Below are positions 9,027 to 17,104 of a stretch of DNA of 45,821 nucleotides, piece by piece; position 1 is the stretch's first letter; each line of letters begins with the position of its first letter. A program made the position numbers and the translations under genes. Source of the stretch: CAYSDL01 sp964429875 (lineage in GTDB: Bacteria > Fidelibacterota > Marinisomatia > SCGC-AAA003-L08 > D37C17); assembly GCA_964429875.1 (NCBI GenBank), contig CAYSDL010000009.1, forward strand, positions 1 to 45,821. The letters run 5' to 3'. The notes below the pieces were generated by a model. The model saw nothing but the letters and a program-made list of their open reading frames with translations. It was not told where the DNA came from and ran no database searches.

Positions 9027-9605
9027 ATGAAAATAATATTAGCTTCTAAAAGCAAACGAAGAAAAGATTTATTGGAAAAAATACATTTACAATTTGAAAT
9101 AATAGATTCTCATTTTGATGAATCTAGTGTTTTAATAGATCATGATAACCCAAAAACATATTGTCTTAATTTAGCTTATAAAAAGGCAGAGATAGTTTCA
9201 AAACAATTTCCTTCTCACCTTGTTATTGGATCAGATACTATAGTATATCATAATAAAATAATTTTAGGGAAACCAAAAAATAAGGATGATGCTATAAATC
9301 AACTTAATTCTCTAAGCAACGATGAACATATTGTTTTTACTGGCGTTTATATATTAAATAAAGATTTAAATATTAATGAGAGTTTTATTGATAGTACTTT
9401 GGTAAAGTTTAATAAATTAAATAAAAAAGATATTTTATTTTATATTGATAATTATAAACCATTTGATAAAGCTGGGTCATATGGAATTCAAGATTGGAGT
9501 TCAGTCTTTGTTAATAAAATTGATGGATGCTTCTATAATGTAGTTGGGTTTCCATTGCCAAAGTTTCATAAATTATTAAATAATATTCTTTCAGGAATTA
9601 ACTAA
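9027..9605 (+). CDS. maf: Maf-family nucleotide pyrophosphatase
   Basis: Maf proteins hydrolyse non-canonical or excess nucleoside triphosphates to monophosphates; the YhdE branch acts on dTTP and UTP. The 192 residues show the N-terminal ASKSKRR (the family usually has ASxSPRR), GSDTIV with the metal-binding Asp, GKPKNKDDA, a GVYI segment, the DKAGSYGIQ motif and the terminal GCFYNVVGFPL. The DKAGSYGIQ sequence with these spacings points to the dTTP/UTP type. It begins three bases after the peptidase stop and ends two bases before the next gene. In other bacteria maf also sits next to cell-shape genes, fitting the RodZ-like neighbour. Confidence 0.93.
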   Translation: MKIILASKSKRRKDLLEKIHLQFEIIDSHFDESSVLIDHDNPKTYCLNLAYKKAEIVSKQFPSHLVIGSDTIVYHNKIILGKPKNKDDAINQLNSLSNDEHIVFTGVYILNKDLNINESFIDSTLVKFNKLNKKDILFYIDNYKPFDKAGSYGIQDWSSVFVNKIDGCFYNVVGFPLPKFHKLLNNILSGIN

Positions 9606-9607
9606 TT

Positions 9608-10666
9608 ATGAATAAAGAGAATCAAGATAAAAAGTTTTTTGAAGAACTTACAGTTGTAAGAAAGAGCAATAATATAGACCTTCATGATATTTCTGATAAA
9701 ACTAAAATAAATATTAAATATCTTAAGCTTATAGAAAAAGGAGACTTCGATGCTCTTCCAAATATTTATGTGAGATTATTTATCAAATCATATGCTGAAT
9801 ATTTAGGTGCCGATCCTAAACTTACCTTGCTTGAATATGACAGATTCACAAATACTTCCCCAAAGAAACTTTTTAAAAAAAAGATCAAAAAAAAACCTCA
9901 AATTGATAGTGCTATTAAGCCTCAAATCATGATTTCCAATCCTATTGATAATAATAAAAATGAAAAAGAGGATACTACTTTAGAAAAAGTTTCTCATTCA
10001 GAATCAAAAGAAAAAAATACTTCTAATGTAAGAACTAAACCTTCTTTAAATATAAAAACAAAGGAAATTTTATATAATAATACAAGAAAAGTAGAAAACA
10101 ACGATTCTATTACTCAACAATATTTTTTTTCTCCTACTAATATTTTAAAAGTATTTATCACATTTTCATTTATTTCTTCAATATATTTAATAATAAGTTT
10201 TTTAAGTAAGGAACAAGCAGTAAGTATTAGAGCACTCAATAATGAAGAAATATATGAGCCAACAAATGATATTATAAACTACCCTGTAGTAGATAACATC
10301 TTATTAAGCAGTAATAATTTCTCTAAAGACAAATTTATAAATAAAAAGAATTTTAAAATTAGGCATAGGATTAATTCACCTTATATCTTTCAAATTGTCA
10401 CAAAAGAGAAAACCAAAATTTACATCAGTCATGATAATGATGATGGCCTAAGAATTGAAGATTGTAATAAAATAGTTTCTAAGGATAGCTTGTTAAAATT
10501 TGAACATAAAAATAATATCTACTTTGATTTATGGAATGCACAACATGTTGAAATTTCAATTAATAATAAACCTATTTCAAAATATTTAGGAAATGATGAA
10601 TATCTTATTAGAGGTTCATTTGAGAAAAAAAATAAAAATTTGCATCTAGAATTTTATTCACACTAG
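9608..10666 (+). CDS. RodZ-like membrane protein with N-terminal HTH
   Basis: A 352-aa bitopic protein. Residues about 8-80 form the RodZ-type helix-turn-helix (LHDISDKTKINIKYLKLIE, then GDFDALPNIYVRLFIKSYAE), which in RodZ contacts MreB rather than DNA. A Lys/Ser/Asn-rich linker covers about 85-175 and a single membrane helix about 178-200. A periplasmic beta-rich domain follows, in the position of the DUF4115 domain of RodZ. I leave the symbol empty because DUF4115 similarity is weak by eye. Its TAG stop shares the CTAG at 10663-10666 with the stop of the convergent sortase gene. Confidence 0.8.
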   Translation: MNKENQDKKFFEELTVVRKSNNIDLHDISDKTKINIKYLKLIEKGDFDALPNIYVRLFIKSYAEYLGADPKLTLLEYDRFTNTSPKKLFKKKIKKKPQIDSAIKPQIMISNPIDNNKNEKEDTTLEKVSHSESKEKNTSNVRTKPSLNIKTKEILYNNTRKVENNDSITQQYFFSPTNILKVFITFSFISSIYLIISFLSKEQAVSIRALNNEEIYEPTNDIINYPVVDNILLSSNNFSKDKFINKKNFKIRHRINSPYIFQIVTKEKTKIYISHDNDDGLRIEDCNKIVSKDSLLKFEHKNNIYFDLWNAQHVEISINNKPISKYLGNDEYLIRGSFEKKNKNLHLEFYSH

Positions 10667-11235
10667 ATATTTTCAATAAATTTTCCTTTTACCACATATC
10701 TAAATGGGGCATCTCCAATATATCGAAATGGATAACAAGTAATTAGTGTAATTTTATTAATATTATTTTCACTAAGACAATCGACATTATCGGGATTAAC
10801 TATTTTAATAGATTCAACCAAATATTTAGACTTACCTTCAACATGTTCTAGAATAATTTCATCATCCCTTTCAATTTTTTTTAGGTTATTAAAATAAGTG
10901 TCTCTATGTCCTGCAATAACTATATTTTTTCTATTATCATATAATTTTACTCCATCTGATAACTTCCCCAAACCATAATGTAACGTTCTATCATTTATAT
11001 TTTCTATAATTATACAATTTAAACTAATATCTTCAATTATTAATCTACCGATAGGTTTTAAATTTAATATTTCAACTAATTTTGAGTTATTTTTTTTATA
11101 ATTATTCCAAACATTATTAAGAATATATTTTACACAATATCCTTTTATATAATAATATGATGGTTTAATTATTAATATTGTCCCAGAAATAAATAATAAT
11201 ACAGTAAATAATTTTAGTTTATTTTGAGAAAACAT
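10663..11235 (-). CDS. Class C-like sortase, marine Gram-negative type
   Basis: Membrane-anchored transpeptidase that cleaves an LPxT-type signal and attaches the protein to an amine acceptor. A membrane helix spans about residues 8-24. The catalytic triad is visible as His110 (VIAGHRD), Cys167 (TLITCYP) and Arg179 (APFR). I start at the ATG at 11235 (190 aa), which has a GAAGAAG upstream, rather than the TTG at 11262. It overlaps the end of the VIT/vWA gene by 17 bases. That gene ends in LPKTA, a membrane helix and Arg residues. The pair matches the one-sortase/one-substrate module known from marine proteobacteria (TIGR03784 with TIGR03788, from memory), so that protein is very probably its only substrate. 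Confidence 0.92.
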   Translation of the reverse strand: MFSQNKLKLFTVLLFISGTILIIKPSYYYIKGYCVKYILNNVWNNYKKNNSKLVEILNLKPIGRLIIEDISLNCIIIENINDRTLHYGLGKLSDGVKLYDNRKNIVIAGHRDTYFNNLKKIERDDEIILEHVEGKSKYLVESIKIVNPDNVDCLSENNINKITLITCYPFRYIGDAPFRYVVKGKFIENI

Positions 11236-13357
11236 ATCTTCTTCGAATAAAATATAGTCCAAGAGATAAGGTTATAAATATTACTCCAAATATAAAATTC
11301 ATTGGCATATTAGTTGCTGTTTTAGGTAATCTTCTATTATTTGAATTTAATAATGATTTATTTGAATAATTAGAGTGTGCTGATTCAGCCATAATTGATT
11401 GATTTTTAGATAATTTTTTAGCATAGCTCTTACCAAATACAGACTCATAAACCCATCCTTCAGGTAAATCAACTTGAATATTTGCTAAACTATTTTTACC
11501 ATTAGGGTTTACAATTTTTTCCTCAACAGCTACAAAAGATGTAAACTTTGACATTAAATTATGTTCTAAAGATAATTGAATAATTTTGTTTTTAGCACTT
11601 CGGTCGCCTAAATAGTGATCATCCATTAAACTGCTTATTTTTTTTCTTGCCCAAAGATCTCCTATTGCATTGTTTTCAATACCATTGTCAAGTTTTACTG
11701 GTAAAGAAATTTTAAAATATCCATCAGCTGTTTGTCCAGAAAATTCAGCTTTAAAATTTCTTTTATTCTGATTATTTATTTTACCAAATACTACTAATGG
11801 TTCATTTATAAATAAATCAGGGAGAGGATCAGGATACAATTCATCTTTACCATTAAGTTCTAATTTTACATCAGTTAAAACAGGCATTTCTATTTTATTA
11901 AAAAGATTTTTCATTTTTTCCTTAACATGATTAATATTATTAATATAAGTATATGTTCCCCTTCCTTTTCTTGATACTTTTTCAAGCAAATGTCCATTTG
12001 GAGCAGATCCAATCCCAACACTAAAAAGACGTGAATTTCCAATGTGTTTATTCACAAGATTAAACACATCTTTTTCATTTCCAATAGCACCATCAGTAAT
12101 AAAAACAATCATTTTCAATTTATTGTTATCTGTTTTCATTGTCATGGCAGCTTTAAGAGGTTCCATTGGCCTAGTCCCTCCTCCAGCATAAAGAGAATTT
12201 ATAAATACCTTTGCTGAATCAGTGTTTGCCTCTGTAGATTGCAAGGGGATATCGCTGAATCTAAAATAATGATCGCTAAATGCAATAATATTAAATGAAT
12301 CTTCAGGCCTTAATTTTTCAATAGAATAAAGAAGACTATTTTTAGCTTGTTCAATTGAAGTTCCATCCATTGATCCTGAAACATCGACAACAAAAAATAC
12401 TTCTTTCAAAATTTCAGATTTACTTACTGAAGTAACAGGAGGAACTGCCATTAATAAAAAGTAATCATTATTATTATCCCTATGTGTAAAAAGAGCAGCT
12501 TTAGGTTCATCTCCCTTTTTAATACTATAGTTTAGAGTAAAATCTTTATTTGGTATATTCTCACTATTTTTAAGATTTATTTTATAGTTATTTTTATTTT
12601 TTTTCTTAACTAAAATGCTATGAGTAGATGACGTTATTTTTTCAATAGGAATTCCAGCATCAATATTTATTGATATATCTATTGTATTTCCAGATCGCAT
12701 TCCTTCAGGTGTTACATGAGGAGTTATTTTAGATGCATCAGGAACAATATCAGTATCTTTAGCCCAACCTGTACCACTATAACCAATAACTTGTGTTCCA
12801 GCAATATACCTTGGAGCTACAACCATTGGAAATCTTAAATTAAAATTTCCTTCTTCATATTTTAATTCATTTACATATTCTAATCTTACAATTAGAGTAT
12901 CATCTGGCATTATATTAGCTACTTGATTCGTAAAAATATTAGGTCTCTGCTGTTCAGTCAGGCTTACTCTTTTACCATCTTTTTTAGCTTTAGTGTAGGT
13001 TTTTTGTGCTTTGTTTTTTTCTTCAATCAAACCTTGAATTACTCTATCACCTACTATCATTACCATATTATTAACTGCAGAATTTGTAGGAAGTGGAAAT
13101 ACATATACTGCTTCAATTGGTGTATCTGTATCATTAATAAACATTTGATCTAATCTTGAATGTGCTACCATTCCTTTAATATTAATATTAACATCTGTAT
13201 GTAGGTTAGGGATCAATTCAAATTGATTTGTTTCACTATTTCTAATTAATAGTGATCCTTCACTTACGTCATTATAATTTTTAATTGGAGCAAAATTTTC
13301 TGAAAACAAAAATGAAATTTGAAGTGTTGAAATAATAATTATATATATAATATTCAT
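11219..13357 (-). CDS. VIT and von Willebrand A domain protein, sortase target (LPKTA)
   Basis: Predicted exported surface protein, 712 aa. A signal peptide occupies about 1-19. A VIT (inter-alpha-trypsin inhibitor) domain follows at about 40-170 with AVYVFPLP. The vWA domain begins at about 318 with the MIDAS metal site DVSGS (Asp325, Ser327, Ser329), Thr395 and Asp422 (FITDGA). The C-terminus carries the sorting signal LPKTA at 677-681, a membrane helix about 687-704 and RRR. Alanine at the fifth position replaces the usual glycine of LPxTG. The ATG at 13357 has AAAAGGAG five bases upstream, one of the best ribosome-binding sites here. The dedicated sortase overlaps its 3' end. Confidence 0.94.
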   Translation of the reverse strand: MNIIYIIIISTLQISFLFSENFAPIKNYNDVSEGSLLIRNSETNQFELIPNLHTDVNINIKGMVAHSRLDQMFINDTDTPIEAVYVFPLPTNSAVNNMVMIVGDRVIQGLIEEKNKAQKTYTKAKKDGKRVSLTEQQRPNIFTNQVANIMPDDTLIVRLEYVNELKYEEGNFNLRFPMVVAPRYIAGTQVIGYSGTGWAKDTDIVPDASKITPHVTPEGMRSGNTIDISINIDAGIPIEKITSSTHSILVKKKNKNNYKINLKNSENIPNKDFTLNYSIKKGDEPKAALFTHRDNNNDYFLLMAVPPVTSVSKSEILKEVFFVVDVSGSMDGTSIEQAKNSLLYSIEKLRPEDSFNIIAFSDHYFRFSDIPLQSTEANTDSAKVFINSLYAGGGTRPMEPLKAAMTMKTDNNKLKMIVFITDGAIGNEKDVFNLVNKHIGNSRLFSVGIGSAPNGHLLEKVSRKGRGTYTYINNINHVKEKMKNLFNKIEMPVLTDVKLELNGKDELYPDPLPDLFINEPLVVFGKINNQNKRNFKAEFSGQTADGYFKISLPVKLDNGIENNAIGDLWARKKISSLMDDHYLGDRSAKNKIIQLSLEHNLMSKFTSFVAVEEKIVNPNGKNSLANIQVDLPEGWVYESVFGKSYAKKLSKNQSIMAESAHSNYSNKSLLNSNNRRLPKTATNMPMNFIFGVIFITLSLGLYFIRRRYVFSK

Positions 13358-13405
13358 GAATTCTCCTTTTTAATTATTTATTGGATATAAGAGTCCCATT
13401 AGGTA

Positions 13406-13414
13406 TTTATACCA
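13406..13414 (-). promoter_or_regulatory. Candidate extended -10 promoter of the vWA-sortase operon
   Basis: The minus strand reads TGGTATAAA, one mismatch from the extended -10 consensus TGnTATAAT, about 50 bases upstream of the vWA protein ATG. No good -35 is visible, which extended -10 promoters tolerate. The spot is also part of a small palindrome (GGTATTTATACC on the plus strand). Confidence 0.4.
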
Positions 13415-13458
13415 TTTTTTCTTTAGATATATTTTTGCTTAAGTACTAATATTAGTGA

Positions 13459-13508
13459 TATTAGATCAAGAATATGCTTGAAATGGTTTTTCTATAATTG
13501 ATCTAATA
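13459..13508. repeat. 11-bp perfect inverted repeat upstream of the vWA-sortase operon
   Basis: TATTAGATCAA at 13459-13469 is exactly complementary to TTGATCTAATA at 13498-13508, with a 28-base spacer. It lies about 100 bases upstream of the vWA gene start and 50-100 bases past the cytochrome gene stop. The arms are long and separated, fitting an operator bound by a dimer or two looped sites, or a weak RNA hairpin. There is no T tract on either side, so it is not a terminator. Confidence 0.7.
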
Positions 13509-13533
13509 ATTAAGTCTATTTCTTTAACAACAC

Positions 13534-13557
13534 AAAAATGAAATTTGTTTCATTTTT
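13534..13557 (-). terminator. AT-rich hairpin after the cytochrome gene
   Basis: AAAAATGAAA (13534-13543) and TTTCATTTTT (13548-13557) form a 10-bp stem with a 4-base loop, starting three bases past the di-heme protein stop. On the minus-strand transcript the 3' arm ends in a run of U. The stem is almost all A-U, so termination may be weak or bidirectional. Confidence 0.55.
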
Positions 13558-13560
13558 TTT

Positions 13561-14574
13561 CTACCTTAAATTGGAAATCCATTCTTTGATAAGCATTAAG
13601 CCTTCTTGATGAACCATTGACCGTCCAAGTTCAGGCATCATAATGCCAGGATCGGTTGATTCAAATCTATAAATCATTATTGATTTTTCAGGGTAGCCAG
13701 GGTATATATCATATTTAAGATGACCTGATCCTCTTCCTGCAGCAACTGGAGTTTTATAAAATCCTATTTTTTTCTCATCATTTTGCTCATATTCTAAAAA
13801 CAATCCAGTATTATTAGCTGGACCATTTTCATTATGACAATGCGCACAATTAATATCGAGCCATGATCTTGCTCTCTTATTTAAGTCCTCAGAATCGTCA
13901 TCCCACTTTCCAACTTTTGGAATTTCCTTTTTATCAGGTAAATATTTAAAATATCCCAATTCCTTCCATTTATCTAATTGGTTTTTTATTTCATTACCAT
14001 CATAATTATAATTACTATTAATATTTCTTGCTTTTGGTCCTATCGGAGAAAAATTCATAAATTTATCAACATGACAACCCTTACATTGTACCATATTAGG
14101 AACGATATAATCAATTGCATTCTTTTTTCCATCATGGCCTACCCACTCTGCTTTTTTTATAGCACCTGTTATTTCTAAGTATGCTTCGGTTTCATCTTCA
14201 TTCCAAACATAGGGTAAACCTATCCATCCTGAAGGTTGGTGAATCATGATACGTGTTTCCTTTAAACTAATTCCTTTTTCTATATCATTAAAATCTTTGG
14301 GGTAATAAAAAGTTTTAGAAATTATTGTTCCAACAGGAAATTCAAAAACATCTTTATTATTATAAATTACATTATTACCAGAAGGAATATAAATTGTTCT
14401 ATGTTTCCAGGAATAATCAGAAAATAAGGGCGTTATTAACTTATATGGGGTAAATTCTTTGTTAGTAATTAAATTATGGGGGTCTCCACGAAATATGTTA
14501 TAATCTGATATTTTTTCATATGCATCAAAATAAGAATATGAGAATGAAAAGAGTATAATTAAAAATTTAATCAT
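13561..14574 (-). CDS. Di-heme cytochrome c-like protein (SO_2930/HNE_0200-type family)
   Basis: Predicted exported c-type cytochrome, 337 aa, with a signal peptide (about 1-16). Two covalent heme sites are visible: CKGCH at 164-168 and CAHCH at 243-247. Met residues in PGIMMPELG and RSMVH near the C-terminus are possible axial ligands. The N-terminal half is a non-cytochrome beta-rich domain (LFSDYSWKHRTIYIPSG). The layout matches a family (TIGR03806, from memory) that regularly occurs beside a beta-helix protein, exactly as here: its ATG lies inside the last codons of the beta-helix gene (8-base overlap). The role of the pair is not established; it is probably a periplasmic or outer-membrane redox complex. 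Confidence 0.85.
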   Translation of the reverse strand: MIKFLIILFSFSYSYFDAYEKISDYNIFRGDPHNLITNKEFTPYKLITPLFSDYSWKHRTIYIPSGNNVIYNNKDVFEFPVGTIISKTFYYPKDFNDIEKGISLKETRIMIHQPSGWIGLPYVWNEDETEAYLEITGAIKKAEWVGHDGKKNAIDYIVPNMVQCKGCHVDKFMNFSPIGPKARNINSNYNYDGNEIKNQLDKWKELGYFKYLPDKKEIPKVGKWDDDSEDLNKRARSWLDINCAHCHNENGPANNTGLFLEYEQNDEKKIGFYKTPVAAGRGSGHLKYDIYPGYPEKSIMIYRFESTDPGIMMPELGRSMVHQEGLMLIKEWISNLR

Positions 14575-15802
14575 TTACTAAAAAATCTACTGGTTTTATT
14601 TTACTTAATTCACAATCAAAATCAATAGAATTTGTTGATACATGAGAAAAATTATTACCTGCATCAATATTTGCTATCCGAGCATTAGTATTATTTTTCA
14701 GGCATATCTTATATTCATCTAGCAGCTTTCCATCAGCATCTAACTTATTTTCATCTAAAATGCCATCATAAATAATATCTGGGACGTCTCTCCAAAAATA
14801 ATAAGTTAACAAGAAACCAATTGGTTGCTTGAAAGATAAAGAAGCAAATTGTTTACTTCTTTTATAAATATTATCGTATAAATAAATAGATGTTGGATAT
14901 GGATAGTATAAAGAGTCAGTTATTTCTTCTTCTGTTATATAATAACTTACAATCGAAGTATTGGATGTTTTGTTTTCTAAAATTATATTGTTAAATACTT
15001 CAACATGCGAAGTAGCAAGAATCATTATACCAGTGCCTGCTGGAACTTTAGCTACAATATTTCCTTCAGGAGCAAAGTTAAATAAATTATTTTCTAAAAC
15101 TAAATTATTATAGACTCTAATGTTTTGACCTTTTTTGATTAATAGATCAGGTAAATCAAAAACTAAAATTCCTCCTGAATTATTGTGAGCATAATTATCG
15201 TAAACATCTGCATTTGTAGAATTCTCAATTTCTATACCAGCTACATTATTATAAGCTTCAGAATTTCTAACAATTATATTTTTTGATTGCCCAACATAAA
15301 TTCCTGCATCTGATGCTCCAATAGCAATGCAACCATCAATTAAAATATTTTCAGATTTAACTGGGTATAATGCATAACTTCCATTAGTTTCTTTTGGACC
15401 ATCACTCCATTGTGCTTTTATATTTATGAACTTAATATTTTTAGAATCTTCAATTTTAATTAAATCACCCTTACTATCCTGAATAGTAAAATCCCTTAAT
15501 GTAATATTATCACTGTTAACAATTTTTATTCCTTCGGCTCCTTCAATTTGAGATTCAAAACTTAAAATGGTGTTATCAATACCTCTTCCAATTAATGTAA
15601 CATTTTTCAAGTTATCTCCCCATAAACTTCTTGAAATTTTATGTTTTCCTTCAGGGAGATGAATAGTTTGGCCCTCTTTTGCCATTATTAATTCTGATTG
15701 AATTTTCTTGTACATATTATCATTATGTACATTGGCTAGAATAAATGATAAATTTAGAATTATTAATACAATCATTTTTATTTTTCTAATATTTAAACTC
15801 AT
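14567..15802 (-). CDS. Right-handed parallel beta-helix repeat protein, partner of the di-heme protein
   Basis: Exported protein of 411 aa with a signal peptide (hydrophobic MIVLIILNLSFILA) and repeated Asn/Ile-rich turns such as VTLIGRGIDNTILSF, NITLRDFTIQDSKGD, NIIVRNSEAYNNVAGIEIEN and NADVYDNYAHNNSGGILVFD. These are the rungs of a parallel beta-helix, as in pectate-lyase-like and NosD-like proteins. It corresponds to the family paired with the di-heme cytochromes (TIGR03805, from memory). The frame is open to a TTG at 15811 inside rmuC; I prefer the ATG at 15802, one base after the rmuC stop, because it begins a compact signal peptide. Neither start has a clear ribosome-binding site, so coupling to rmuC is likely. 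Confidence 0.85.
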   Translation of the reverse strand: MSLNIRKIKMIVLIILNLSFILANVHNDNMYKKIQSELIMAKEGQTIHLPEGKHKISRSLWGDNLKNVTLIGRGIDNTILSFESQIEGAEGIKIVNSDNITLRDFTIQDSKGDLIKIEDSKNIKFINIKAQWSDGPKETNGSYALYPVKSENILIDGCIAIGASDAGIYVGQSKNIIVRNSEAYNNVAGIEIENSTNADVYDNYAHNNSGGILVFDLPDLLIKKGQNIRVYNNLVLENNLFNFAPEGNIVAKVPAGTGIMILATSHVEVFNNIILENKTSNTSIVSYYITEEEITDSLYYPYPTSIYLYDNIYKRSKQFASLSFKQPIGFLLTYYFWRDVPDIIYDGILDENKLDADGKLLDEYKICLKNNTNARIANIDAGNNFSHVSTNSIDFDCELSKIKPVDFLVND

Positions 15803-15803
15803 T

Positions 15804-16928
15804 TTATTCAATAAATTCTATTTTTTCAGTTATCTCATCAATTTTTTTGAGAGGTTTTTCTAATTGTTTTTTTCTAGTTGTAACTAATTGATCATAATCA
15901 TTTTGCATTGATTGTATACTTCTTCCAATTTTATCCATTACATCAATGTATTTATTCCACTGAATCTTAAAAGCATCCATTAGAGTCATAACTTCGGCAG
16001 CTTTTTGTTCCATAGCAAAATTCCTTGTAGCTTGATTAATTAGTGCTAATATTGCATATAAGGTTAATGGAGAACAAAGTAGCACCTTGTTTTTAAGGCC
16101 AAAGTCAATAAGTGTATAGTCTTCTTTATTTATAAAAGAATAAATTGATTCATTGGGAATAAACATTAATACATAGTCAAGTGTTCCTGATGCAGGATCA
16201 ATATAATTTCTATTAGATATAGTTTTAATATGATTTTTCACATCACTTAAAAACTCCTTTTTTTCTTTATTCATTATACCTTCATCTTTTGAATCAATAT
16301 ATTTTTCATAATGACTAAGTGGAAACTTAACATCCATATTAATTTTTTTATTTTTTGGGAGCATAAAAGTAAAATCAGGGCGTTCACCTGAATTAATGGT
16401 TAATTGTTTTTTATAGTTTACATTTTCCATCAAACCTAAAAAATCTAAAATATCTTCAACCATTCTTTCACCCCACTGCCCTCTTTTCTGTGAGGACGAT
16501 AAAATTTCTCTTAACTGAATAGTGGTATCACGTAATTTCTCTGTTTCATCTTTATTTTGCGTTAATGAAGTATTTAGTTCTGTAGATTGTCTCTGAATAT
16601 TATCTAATTTTTTCGACATTTGATCTAAATTCTGATCAATTAATTTTTTCTTTTGCTCTAAATCATCATCAGATTGATTTTTTAAGTTTTTGAATTTATC
16701 ATTTGCTAATTTTAGAAATTCTTCAGAATTAGACTTTGCTACATCAGATGCAAGTGCTTTAAAAGCATTCTCCAATTCTTCTTTTATTAAAATTATTTTG
16801 TCCTTTTCATTTTTCATTTTTGAGTCATTTAATGAATAAATATTTTTTGCATTATAGGTCGCAAGAAAATATCCCAGGACAAACCCAATTAACAAAGTAA
16901 TAATAACTAATATTGATATGCTAATCAT
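15804..16928 (-). CDS. rmuC: RmuC-family DNA recombination protein
   Basis: RmuC limits inversions at short inverted repeats in E. coli and is predicted to be a nuclease. The 374 residues have one N-terminal membrane helix (about 3-24) and a long coiled coil (about 35-140) rich in Lys, Glu and Gln. The C-terminal RmuC domain contains SQKRGQWGE, the PD-(D/E)xK-like ERPDFTF ... MDVKFPLSHYEKY, and the conserved VLLCSPLTLYAILAL. It is the first gene of the run with the beta-helix and cytochrome genes and is divergent from mraZ across 176 bases. Why a DNA-processing gene should be coupled to an exported redox pair is unclear; it may simply share a transcript. Confidence 0.93.
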   Translation of the reverse strand: MISISILVIITLLIGFVLGYFLATYNAKNIYSLNDSKMKNEKDKIILIKEELENAFKALASDVAKSNSEEFLKLANDKFKNLKNQSDDDLEQKKKLIDQNLDQMSKKLDNIQRQSTELNTSLTQNKDETEKLRDTTIQLREILSSSQKRGQWGERMVEDILDFLGLMENVNYKKQLTINSGERPDFTFMLPKNKKINMDVKFPLSHYEKYIDSKDEGIMNKEKKEFLSDVKNHIKTISNRNYIDPASGTLDYVLMFIPNESIYSFINKEDYTLIDFGLKNKVLLCSPLTLYAILALINQATRNFAMEQKAAEVMTLMDAFKIQWNKYIDVMDKIGRSIQSMQNDYDQLVTTRKKQLEKPLKKIDEITEKIEFIE

Positions 16929-17019
16929 ATGATATATATATCTTTTATTTAGAAAAGGTTACAATAAAGTAACTATTTAATTTAAATATTAAAAAATATT
17001 ATAAATTTAATTTTTTTTC

Positions 17020-17049
17020 TTGCATATAAATGGGGAATAGAACTATAAT
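17020..17049 (+). promoter_or_regulatory. Probable promoter of the dcw cluster
   Basis: A perfect TATAAT -10 lies at 17044-17049, with a weak -35 candidate TTGCAT at 17020-17025 (18-base spacer). The predicted start point is near 17056, giving a leader of about 50 bases to mraZ. AGGA at 17097-17100 is the mraZ ribosome-binding site. TGGGG boxes overlap and flank this promoter. Confidence 0.6.
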
Positions 17050-17066
17050 AGTGGGGTGATGTGGGG
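17031..17066 (+). promoter_or_regulatory. MraZ operator: TGGGG boxes
   Basis: TGGGG occurs at 17031-17035, 17052-17056 and 17062-17066. The last two are spaced 10 bp start to start and the first lies 21 bp upstream. Known MraZ sites are TGGGN repeats separated by 5-bp spacers directly upstream of mraZ; the last pair fits that rule exactly. An inverted copy (TTCCCAA) follows at 17071-17077. In this very AT-rich DNA three G4 runs within 36 bases stand out. Boxes between -35/-10 and at the predicted start point would let MraZ repress its own cluster. Confidence 0.8.
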
Positions 17067-17104
17067 ATAATTCCCAAACAAATTATTATAAATATTAGGA
17101 TAAA

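Noticed and set aside
16955..16975. Small inverted repeat GGTTAC-AATAAA-GTAAC between rmuC and mraZ
   Set aside because: Only five base pairs, common by chance in this sequence, and no T tract; not listed as an operator or terminator.
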